42,624 bases of DNA. Source: Verrucomicrobiales bacterium. GTDB taxonomy: Bacteria > Verrucomicrobiota > Verrucomicrobiia > Verrucomicrobiales > DEV007. The stretch covers positions 1 to 42,624 of the forward strand of contig JARGOZ010000008.1 in the NCBI GenBank assembly GCA_029213025.1, in the 5' to 3' direction. A program made the position numbers and the translations under genes. Below are positions 1 to 6,685 of the stretch, in pieces. Each line of letters begins with the position of its first letter. Position 1 is the stretch's first letter. The notes under the pieces were generated by a model. The model was not told the origin of the DNA. It searched no databases and saw nothing but the letters and a program-made list of their open reading frames with translations.

Positions 1-244
1 TTCGGAAACCGAATGAAAGAGAATCACATTTCCGATGGTTGATGAAATATTCGGGCTAAAGCGCTATTCCGCGAGCAGGTCGCAGCTTCGCCCTCCCGTC
101 CTTGATTGACTTGCAATCCCTAACCCTCAGGCTCATCGCCTTTCTAAAATATTGGACTTTGAGACTTTTTATCAGTCCAATGAAACAATAAGCTGCAAGG
201 CTGATAGTTGGAAAAGCCACCGCAAAACCGCTGAAACCTCTTAC

Positions 245-457
245 TCAAAGGACCTCGCGGTCTTTGAATGCTCCGGTATAGCAACTTGCACTGAATTCCT
301 TTTCTATATCGACGGGCCAGTACCCGGCATCGCCGGGTTCCCACCATCTGGAATTATCTTCCATCGCCCACGCCATGCAATTGTAATCAATATCTTGCGG
401 GCTGGTGATTTTGAAATGACCACCTTTCAGCCTCGGGAAATCATCCTCCAAACTCAT
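245..457 (-). pseudogene. DUF7689-type protein, truncated remnant
   Basis: The 70-residue frame begins with the block usual for small DUF7689-type proteins: FPRLKGGHFKITSP, then YNCMAWA, then RWWEPGDAGYWP. The family usually continues for another 60-80 residues, but here the frame stops soon after YWP. I see no convincing continuation in the other two minus frames, so this is most likely a truncated or frameshifted copy. In other genomes such a gene often follows directly after a gene like the one at 644-1039, and the two are in that order here, separated by about 190 nt of non-coding sequence. The function of the family is unknown. The family call rests on remembered motif similarity. Confidence 0.6.
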
Positions 458-643
458 CGTGGCTGATTAGGGTTGCGGAAAGAAATAGATGTCCCAAATC
501 CCGCAGAGATTTTGTTCGTATCCCAGGCGGAATCGGGCGGAGTTTAGGGAGTGGGGCGGCCTTCCGCTAATTGAGCCGGATTCCAACAAAGGAGACGGGC
601 AAAAGATCAAGGCAGTTGGGATAGTCATTTCTGTCTGCGGCCC

Positions 644-1039
644 TCAGATCACTCCGGCTTTTCGCCCCCAATCGAGCCAACTCTTAGTCATGGCGTTCAT
701 ATCACCTCTGGCATCCTGCGGCACGGGATCTTCTCCGGAAATGGATCGCAATGCCCAAAACCAGTGATGAGGGTCTGCCTGAAGTTCCCGCAAAATCAAC
801 GGAAGGGCATCACGCCCCATCCCGATGATTCGCTGATAGGCCGGATGAAGTGCTATCTGCTGAGAAAAAGAGCGGTATTTCGTCTCATTTTGCCAAGTCT
901 CTTTAAGCTTTTGGAATTCATTGGCCCGATCATGGGTTGCGCAATCTACGACAACCAATTGAGTTCCCTCCTCCCACTCGCTGGGCAAAGGATCAACCGG
1001 CTTCAGCTTGCCGTTCTCGACTCGCGCCTTCAATTCCAT
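644..1039 (-). CDS. DUF104-like N-terminus protein, partner of DUF7689-type gene
   Basis: This is a 131-residue protein. Residues 1-30 (MELKARVENGKLKP, then EGTQLVVV) resemble the AF2212/DUF104 antitoxin-type fold. Residues 55-131 form a second conserved block with HPAYQRIIGMG, LPLILREL, HHWFWALRSISGEDPVP and a WLDWGR tail. This block is widespread in small proteins encoded directly upstream of DUF7689-type genes. The frame is intact with an ATG start. By architecture it could be one half of a two-gene module of toxin-antitoxin style, but no toxin activity is known for the partner, and the partner is broken here. Function is unassigned. Confidence 0.65.
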   Translation of the reverse strand: MELKARVENGKLKPVDPLPSEWEEGTQLVVVDCATHDRANEFQKLKETWQNETKYRSFSQQIALHPAYQRIIGMGRDALPLILRELQADPHHWFWALRSISGEDPVPQDARGDMNAMTKSWLDWGRKAGVI

Positions 1040-1702
1040 TGTGCCAAACTACTGCTTTCGGCGATGAAAATCAACCAGGGCGTTTTTCAGCGATTGGAAG
1101 GCGGCCGCACCCGAAGTCCGACTTCTTTTTTCACAATTAGCCTGGCTTGTTATTTTTCGATAACATTCTTCAATCGTTCCGGGCCATGTCCTCCGAATAT
1201 CCCGCTGTGAAATGCAGTTGTGAGTTGTGATGCGGGGCAGCCAGAAATTCATCCCTGTTGGGATGAGGAACTTTCAGCCACTCAGCCACATCGAATTGTG
1301 TCCTTTGACGGGCACAAAATTCGAGCAGAGCTTGCTCTGTGTCACGGGTCATTGCCAGTGATTATAACCTGGCTTGTTATTTGGGCTCGTTATATTTGCC
1401 TGCAGCCAAACGAGAATTGAGATATGCCAGAGTTGCTGCGGAGAAAGTCGTTTTCCGCTACCAGGGGAAGGACTGCCGAACTTCGAATTTCAGACCGCAT
1501 ACCCTTCTTGAGCTTGGCGGTTTAGTGTTTCTAAAAAACGACCGTATTATGGGACTCCTTCGGGAATGTTAAGGATTGGAGAGGCGAATTTTCTTATTCA
1601 AGGATTTTTATTGGTGCGTCGCGGTCCGACCGAGATTGAGGTGGGGGCAAACTGACTGACCACAAGCGAAATTGAAATGCGCTACGTTCGCTCTTCAAAA
1701 AC
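1040..1702. other. Gap with probable gene debris
   Basis: No gene can be supported here. Two short minus-strand frames (1049-1252 and 1170-1352) overlap each other. The second contains CARQRTQFDVAEWL and has some protein-like character, but I do not recognise it. The stretch also holds a 15-bp direct repeat (1141-1155 and 1368-1382, cctggcttgttattt) and a small hairpin near 1249-1269 with stem TCATCCC/GGGATGA. It reads as eroded sequence next to the broken gene pair at 245-1039. Confidence 0.4.
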
Positions 1703-2563
1703 TTAGGTCATTTCACCTCGTCTTTTATCGAAATGTTTTTGCGCTGTTGAAGCGACCAATTTTGTGGATCCAAAATTCCACCCACCTCCGATAGCGATCG
1801 ATACTGCCGGGACGGCGTATTTGATGATGGTGCGTTGAAGAATCTTGACCCCGATCTTAGCGGCGACCCTTTGGACGGCCTTCAAAGTTTCTTTCGAAAT
1901 ATGTTTCCGTATCAAAGTTTTTGCGGCGTGCCCGCCAATCTTCATACCCACCGTTCCGGCAGCGTCAGCCGCGGCTCCGCCAACTGCGAACGCCATAACC
2001 GTGAGAATATCTTCAGGATCATCGGGATCGAGGGGGATATTCATCGCCCGTCCGATTCTTGCCACAAGTTTAAGCTGAAGTCGGGTGAGCAAAAGAGCTT
2101 CCGCAGTCACCACAGTCCCGGCTACGGCAAGCGCAGTTGGAAGGCTGACTCCCCCCGTTAAAGGGATCCCGGCGAGCCCGGCGATTTGATCTGCGGAAAT
2201 GGCCGCTCCAGCAGCCGCCCCCAGAGCCATCGCATTTCGAGACGCCGTCTTGGTAAGCTTCCTAATTAAAAACTGCTCGTCGGTATTTCCGTATTTTGCT
2301 GAAAAATATTCAGGAGTGGCGCGGTCCCAATAGTTACGGAAGGATTTCTGGACGAGCCTCAGAAACCAATCACCACTGATGAATGCATTTTTTCCTCCGA
2401 GGGCTTCTACTTCCTCGCTGACGTTCTTCAAATCGTCTCCCCAACTGACTTCAAGTGAGTCGCCCCCGTCAGTTCGCTCATATTCAATCCTCGGCTTTTC
2501 CGTTTTTGCCTCTTTGTTCAGGGATCTTTTTTTCGGTTTGTTGTTGGGAATCAATTCGCTCAT
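1703..2563 (-). CDS. EcsC-like membrane-associated protein, last gene of GTPase cassette
   Basis: This is a 286-residue protein. A charged, Lys/Glu-rich N-terminus (1-60) is followed by an Ala/Gly-rich helical region with hydrophobic stretches around residues 110-160, 190-215 and 235-265. The pattern LQLKLVARIGRAMNIPLDPDDPED and an ending with a hydrophobic helix, FGSTK and a basic tail resemble EcsC-family proteins. The family is often found near membrane or GTPase functions, but its biochemical role is not settled. The start lies about 80 nt inside the 3' end of the preceding membrane-protein gene, a long overlap that suggests translational coupling. It ends the seven-part minus-strand cassette. 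The EcsC call comes from sequence look only; a DUF697-like fold is an alternative. Confidence 0.6.
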   Translation of the reverse strand: MSELIPNNKPKKRSLNKEAKTEKPRIEYERTDGGDSLEVSWGDDLKNVSEEVEALGGKNAFISGDWFLRLVQKSFRNYWDRATPEYFSAKYGNTDEQFLIRKLTKTASRNAMALGAAAGAAISADQIAGLAGIPLTGGVSLPTALAVAGTVVTAEALLLTRLQLKLVARIGRAMNIPLDPDDPEDILTVMAFAVGGAAADAAGTVGMKIGGHAAKTLIRKHISKETLKAVQRVAAKIGVKILQRTIIKYAVPAVSIAIGGGWNFGSTKLVASTAQKHFDKRRGEMT

Positions 2564-3389
2564 TTTCGATAGGATCTATTGTCTCTGGGTTACCGGGCCC
2601 TTGATTGGTCTGAACCGAAGGAGATTTCGGGGGACGAAATCGTTCATTCACCAACTTACATGCCTTCATAAATAGAGAAGTAACGAGGAACATTCCGCAA
2701 AGAATCACGAACACGCACGACCCTAGAAGTTTTGAATTCCAAGACTTTGGAAAAACCGGTATACGACCGCGCCAAGAAGAAGGGGGACTAGGCTCACCCG
2801 AATTAAAATCTGCTCCTCCCGTATTTACCTCAACCTGCGGTGGTAAAGAGAGTAACGGCGGTGGTTCAGAAAACTTGGTCACCTTGCTTTCTCCATTCAT
2901 TCCCCAGTGACCTGCCTTCCGGTTGCCAAGCCAGTGACGATGAAGATCCCTAAGGACTGTTCCTGCCACTGCCGTAGGTAAGGCATTCTCAAGTGGTAGG
3001 GTATTCAAAGGCAGGCTGCGTTCGTTCACAAAATAGTCAAAAACTCCCGCCACTTCCGGTCGGAGAAGTTGATCCGGAGCTTCAAGTTGAAAAAGGACGA
3101 AAAAATAACGACCCGGACGGTTATTTTTGTCACGGCCACCAGGATAGATCCGATATAGCCATTGACCCATTTTCTCGTTGTCTACAACTCCGAAGAGGAT
3201 TGCTTCCTGATCTGAGAAATCTCCAGATATTTTGGGCCATCCTCTATGGACCAGACCCGCCGCGTCCCTCCAATTTTCATCTATCTGAACATTAGACCAC
3301 TGCCAGTACTCATTTGAAGTCCGGTTTGAGGGATCGTAAACGGCGGTGGAGAGCTTTATATATAATTCCGGGATGTTAAATTCGCTCAT
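2484..3389 (-). CDS. Single-pass membrane protein with conserved N-terminal domain
   Basis: This 301-residue protein is not recognised with confidence. Residues 1-160 form a globular domain with WQWSNVQIDENWRDAAG, QEAILFGVVDNE and GRYFFVLFQLE, probably beta-rich. A Pro/Ser/Gly linker (175-215) follows, then one membrane helix at about 222-244 (LLGSCVFVILCGMFLVTSLF), and a charged Pro/Gln/Glu-rich tail that is probably on the other face. It starts 6 nt after the GTPase gene at 3396-4289. A decayed second copy of its first 75 codons lies at 4417-4644, so the GTPase and this gene travelled as one duplicated block. By position it could be the membrane partner or sensor of the small GTPases. Some GTPase-associated conflict systems have similar N-terminal domains, but I cannot assign one. 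Confidence 0.7.
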   Translation of the reverse strand: MSEFNIPELYIKLSTAVYDPSNRTSNEYWQWSNVQIDENWRDAAGLVHRGWPKISGDFSDQEAILFGVVDNEKMGQWLYRIYPGGRDKNNRPGRYFFVLFQLEAPDQLLRPEVAGVFDYFVNERSLPLNTLPLENALPTAVAGTVLRDLHRHWLGNRKAGHWGMNGESKVTKFSEPPPLLSLPPQVEVNTGGADFNSGEPSPPSSWRGRIPVFPKSWNSKLLGSCVFVILCGMFLVTSLFMKACKLVNERFRPPKSPSVQTNQGPGNPETIDPIENERIDSQQQTEKKIPEQRGKNGKAED

Positions 3390-3395
3390 ACTTTA

Positions 3396-4289
3396 TCATC
3401 CGAATATTTCTACGCAACCCGGAACCGCGCCGAGCCAAAAGAGAATCCAGAGTATAAGGAAGATTATAGTCCAGAACCAACCTACGCATCCAAGATCTGA
3501 ATCTTCCTCAGTTTGGCTGGATGGCGTTAGTGGAACGTTTTGCATAGCGTTTACCAGAGTGTTCCCAAAATTTATCAACCCCGAAGGATTAAGCGGCATC
3601 TCCGGAATTCGCTTGGGATTACCGTCTCCGTCCAAGATGGTTTCAGTTACCACACTAGTAACGGCCAAGTAAACGACTTCCGAATTTTCATCAATCAGGT
3701 GATCTAGCGAATAGTTTGTTGGTAGCGCATTCTTAATCACCTTGACCGTATCCCCTCCGACTGCATTGAAATTTTCCTGGTAAGCATCATATTTTGTTGC
3801 CACAACGATGCGTTGCTTTGTTTGCCACGAAGGCCGAGTAAGAAAAGTCTTGAAAAGCCATGCGTTCTCATTCAATTCGGCAAGATTGGTTGTCTCATAA
3901 AATATGGCAAGATCGAATAGAAAAACAAGAATATCTGAAGAATCGATTTCCATGCGGATTCTTTGGTTCTCCGAACTCAATAAGGCCGGATCGTCTTCTA
4001 ACAGGATGGCCCTGTGATCCTGACCGGCTGAGTCATACATTTCCATGAAATGTAACGGGTGACCAGTCTGTCCGAATTTCCATTTCAGTTGTTTCAGTTC
4101 CCCCTGCCTGGTTGAGGATGGCCAATCCCCCTCCTCCAGTTTACTCTGCGCTTCTATGACGTATTGCGAGGATGCATAATCGACAGGCTCCAAAATAAAG
4201 GAGCCCTGGCTGTTAGCCGCGCATCGACTTAGCATAGCAAGCAATACTGTCTTACCCGACCCTTCGGAACCTAAAATAAAAATGTTCAT
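3396..4289 (-). CDS. Small TRAFAC-like GTPase with C-terminal membrane anchor (copy A)
   Basis: This is a 297-residue P-loop NTPase. G1 is GSEGSGKT (7-14), the Walker B/G3 motif is DSAGQD (86-91), and the G4-like motif is TKYD (165-168). The core is about 240 residues. A Ser/Thr/Glu linker leads to a very hydrophobic C-terminus (about 268-290) that could act as a tail anchor. It is about 70% identical by eye to the protein at 4646-5572 over the GTPase core, but the tails are unrelated. The ATG follows the fossil 3' end of a dynamin-like gene at 4290-4416, mirroring the arrangement at 5572-5574. It most resembles GTPases of bacterial conflict-type systems. A role at the membrane with the dynamin-like neighbours is inferred. 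Confidence 0.8.
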   Translation of the reverse strand: MNIFILGSEGSGKTVLLAMLSRCAANSQGSFILEPVDYASSQYVIEAQSKLEEGDWPSSTRQGELKQLKWKFGQTGHPLHFMEMYDSAGQDHRAILLEDDPALLSSENQRIRMEIDSSDILVFLFDLAIFYETTNLAELNENAWLFKTFLTRPSWQTKQRIVVATKYDAYQENFNAVGGDTVKVIKNALPTNYSLDHLIDENSEVVYLAVTSVVTETILDGDGNPKRIPEMPLNPSGLINFGNTLVNAMQNVPLTPSSQTEEDSDLGCVGWFWTIIFLILWILFWLGAVPGCVEIFG

Positions 4290-4416
4290 TTAGTCGATTA
4301 ATTAAATATTTAATTCCGAAACGACATGCCGAAAATGAATCAAAAAATCATTTCGGCACGGAATATAATTGAGTTTGTGCCTTCCGAATAATATTGCGAG
4401 ATAGTATATTGGGGCG
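4290..4416 (-). pseudogene. Fossil 3' end of the dynamin-like GTPase gene (duplicate)
   Basis: On the minus strand this stretch matches the last ~120 nt of the gene at 5574-6647. The intact gene reads SRDLIRKAQ and the fossil SRNIIRKAQ. Further on, the intact gene reads DSLIRFRRVVSES and the fossil DFLIHFRHVVSEL in a shifted frame. Both end in the same TTAATCGACTAA. The fossil carries a frameshift and early stops. It is fused directly to the fossil at 4417-4644, which marks the breakpoint of a tandem duplication. Confidence 0.85.
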
Positions 4417-4644
4417 TTGCCTCCGATTCTCGTTGTCTATCACTCCGAAGCAAATTGCGCCCAGATCAGAGAAAATAGCAAATATCTTGTCCTCCGCTCC
4501 TTGGGCCAGACTCGCCGCATCCCGCCAATTTTCACCTATCTCAAAATTAGACCACTGCTAGGACTCATTCGACGTTCCGTTAGAAGTGCCGTATATCCCG
4601 ATTGAAATTCTGGGAAGAGAGTCTTTGCGGTTCGTATCATTCAT
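4417..4644 (-). pseudogene. Fossil 5' end of the single-pass membrane protein gene (duplicate)
   Basis: Reading down from an ATG at 4644, the frame gives TSNES, a TAG stop, QWSNFEIGENWRDAASL, then FSDLGAICFGVIDNEN. The intact gene at 2484-3389 has TSNEYWQWSNVQIDENWRDAAGL and FSDQEAILFGVVDNE at the same places. The similarity stops about 75 codons in, where the sequence switches to the fossil dynamin-like 3' end. The in-frame TAG and the missing remainder mean it cannot make the protein. Confidence 0.88.
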
Positions 4645-4645
4645 C

Positions 4646-5572
4646 TCAAATTCCGAGAACACATCCACCAATCTGTAACACTCCGTAGATAATCAAAATC
4701 CCCAAAAAGGCCATCGAAAGAATATCACCTATTGACATTTTCTCCTGAGGATCATCGGAATGTTCCACGTTTTGCTCCGTTTCAGTTTGGGTTTTTGCTT
4801 TCGAAAGGGGAGGGGGCAAATCTCTTAGTGCGGCCACCAAAGTATTCACAAAATAGAACAATCCACCTGGGTTGAGAGTTTTTTGTGGGACTCTTCTTGG
4901 CTTGCCAGTGTCGTCCAATATGGTTTCCGTTTCCACACTGGTCACGGCAAGGTAATCAATCGACGGATTCTCTTCGATCAGGTGCGCGATTGAATAATTC
5001 TTTGGCAATGCCTCTCTGATCACGTCGACTGTCACTCCGTCAAATGCATCAAAGTTTTCGCGGTAGATGGCATATTTTGTCGCTACAACGATGCGTTTTT
5101 TTCCCTTCCACGCCGGTCGCGTGAGAAAGGTCTTGAAGAGCCAGGCGTTTTCGTTCAGTTCCGACTGGTTAGTGGTCTCATAAAAAGTTCCGAGGTCGAA
5201 TAGGAAGACCAGAACGTCAGAAGAATCTATTTCCCGGCGGACTCGTTGATTTTCAACGCTCAGCTTTTCGGGAAAATCCTCCAGCAGTATGGTCCTTTGG
5301 TCCTGCCCGGCTGAGTCATACATTTCAATTTCATGCAACGGACTTCCTGACTCTCCGAATCTCCACTTTAACTGCGTAAGTTCCCCCTGCCGCGTCGAAG
5401 TCGGCCATTCCCCTTCCGCTAATGTACTCTGAGCCTCAATAACATATTGGGAGGACCGGTAATCTAAGGGTTCCATTACAATGGAACCGCCACTATTCGC
5501 TGCGTAACGGCTCAACATCGCTAGCAAAACGGTTTTTCCCGATCCTTCGGAGCCTATAATAAAAATTTTCAA
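4646..5572 (-). CDS. Small TRAFAC-like GTPase with C-terminal membrane anchor (copy B, altered G4)
   Basis: This 308-residue paralogue of the protein at 3396-4289 has the same G1 (GSEGSGKT, 7-14) and G3 (DSAGQD, 86-91). The G4-like motif is TKYA (165-168): the Asp that reads the guanine base in copy A is Ala here, so nucleotide specificity or binding may be changed. A linker rich in Glu/Gln/Ser precedes a different hydrophobic C-terminus (about 283-305, LSMAFLGILIIYGVL). No ATG fits: the aligned start codon is TTG at 5572, where copy A has ATG, so translation may be weaker. It begins 1 nt after the dynamin-like gene and is probably translated with it. Confidence 0.78.
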   Translation of the reverse strand: MKIFIIGSEGSGKTVLLAMLSRYAANSGGSIVMEPLDYRSSQYVIEAQSTLAEGEWPTSTRQGELTQLKWRFGESGSPLHEIEMYDSAGQDQRTILLEDFPEKLSVENQRVRREIDSSDVLVFLFDLGTFYETTNQSELNENAWLFKTFLTRPAWKGKKRIVVATKYAIYRENFDAFDGVTVDVIREALPKNYSIAHLIEENPSIDYLAVTSVETETILDDTGKPRRVPQKTLNPGGLFYFVNTLVAALRDLPPPLSKAKTQTETEQNVEHSDDPQEKMSIGDILSMAFLGILIIYGVLQIGGCVLGI

Positions 5573-5573
5573 G

Positions 5574-6647
5574 TTAGTCGATTAATTGAATATTCGATTC
5601 AGAAACGACACGCCGAAAACGAATCAACGAATCTTCCCGCCAAGGAATCGAATTAAGTTGTGCCTTGCGGATCAGGTCCCGAGATAGCTCATTGAGATCG
5701 TTCCAGGCATCGATTACGTGAGTGTGAAACATTTCCAATCGAAGCTCCGATGAAACCCGATCGCGAATGAAGGCGCTCAATTCTTCAACCCGTGAAGCCG
5801 CACGCTTTTCGGGGTCATTATCTGCCTGTGCTGCGATTGCCCATTTGGCTTCTACGAACATCAAGCTGCACATCGGGAAAAGATGGGAATATCGTGATTT
5901 GTATTCCGAGATATCCCGATCCCTTTCATCCAACTCGCTGTCCCACTTTGTGACCACTACTGTTGAACAAATGTCCTGGATCTCGCGGAAAAACTCGACC
6001 TCTTCGGTCCTCAATGTGCTATTTGCCCCGCTGACACAGAAAAATACTTCGTCAACATTATCGCGAATGTAGTTGACCAGTCTATCCTGATGACTTTCCT
6101 GTCCGTCAAGCTGCGCGGCACCAAAACCGGGAGTGTCCGCGAAAATGATACCACCATCCAGCAGTTCCATGGGACCTTCCACGATCACCCTTTCGATATC
6201 TGCATTCCGTTCGTTCGAACCATCGAGCACTTGGCGTTCAAGAGCTGCCCCAAGAAGCACTGAATCAGCGAATGTTTGCGTTTGTATCGATCTGCTTGAG
6301 CGTATATAGGAGTTCATGATCCAAGTCGGGCCACAGACATATTCAACCGGGACAGCCGTTGCAGGGCGATTGCGTCGGGGAGCAACGGGGTGCCCCAACA
6401 ATGCGTGAGCCAAGGTTGACTTCCCTACATTCGTTAAACCCACCATTGAAAGCACATATCGGTCTGAACCCAAGGGCTTGAGACGGTGATACAGTGGATT
6501 AACCCGTATTTTCCGGTAGCTGCATAAAAAATCTGCGAGTTCTTCCCGCCCCTTACCAGATCTGCGGATTAATTGCTCCGTCTCGTCAAGAAGGAGCAGG
6601 AATGAAGTTACGACATTTTTCAACCCATTCGAATCAAGTCCGTTCAT
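5574..6647 (-). CDS. Dynamin-like GTPase (short)
   Basis: This is a 357-residue large GTPase of the dynamin superfamily type. G1 is GLTNVGKST (70-78), there is a candidate switch Thr in RPATAVPVEY, G3 is DTPGF (171-175) and G4 is TKWD (233-236). A helical N-terminal extension precedes the G domain, and a short helical C-terminus of about 100 residues follows. It lacks the long stalk and hydrophobic paddle of full bacterial dynamins. The preceding gene at 6669-8591 has such a region, so the two may work as a pair, as many bacterial dynamin-like proteins are encoded in tandem. The start lies within a 22-bp tandem repeat that separates it from the upstream stop. Its last ~120 nt are duplicated as a fossil at 4290-4416. 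Confidence 0.82.
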   Translation of the reverse strand: MNGLDSNGLKNVVTSFLLLLDETEQLIRRSGKGREELADFLCSYRKIRVNPLYHRLKPLGSDRYVLSMVGLTNVGKSTLAHALLGHPVAPRRNRPATAVPVEYVCGPTWIMNSYIRSSRSIQTQTFADSVLLGAALERQVLDGSNERNADIERVIVEGPMELLDGGIIFADTPGFGAAQLDGQESHQDRLVNYIRDNVDEVFFCVSGANSTLRTEEVEFFREIQDICSTVVVTKWDSELDERDRDISEYKSRYSHLFPMCSLMFVEAKWAIAAQADNDPEKRAASRVEELSAFIRDRVSSELRLEMFHTHVIDAWNDLNELSRDLIRKAQLNSIPWREDSLIRFRRVVSESNIQLID

Positions 6648-6685
6648 TATGAGAAGATTGGCCGTTCATTATGAGAAGATTGGCC
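6642..6685. repeat. 22-bp perfect tandem duplication at a gene junction
   Basis: The 22-bp unit beginning gttcattatgagaagattgg occurs twice without a gap. Each copy contains TAATG on the minus strand. The stop codon of the long dynamin-like gene lies in one copy (TAA at 6671-6669) and the start codon of the short one in the other (ATG at 6647-6645). Before duplication, stop and start overlapped as TAATG. The duplication opened a 21-nt gap and left a second, out-of-frame ATG at 6669. Confidence 0.9.

Noticed and set aside
785..812. GGGCATCACGCCCCATCC, similar to the stress-island motif
   Set aside because: The spacing between the two halves is 2 nt longer, it lies inside the coding sequence at 644-1039, and no gene start follows.
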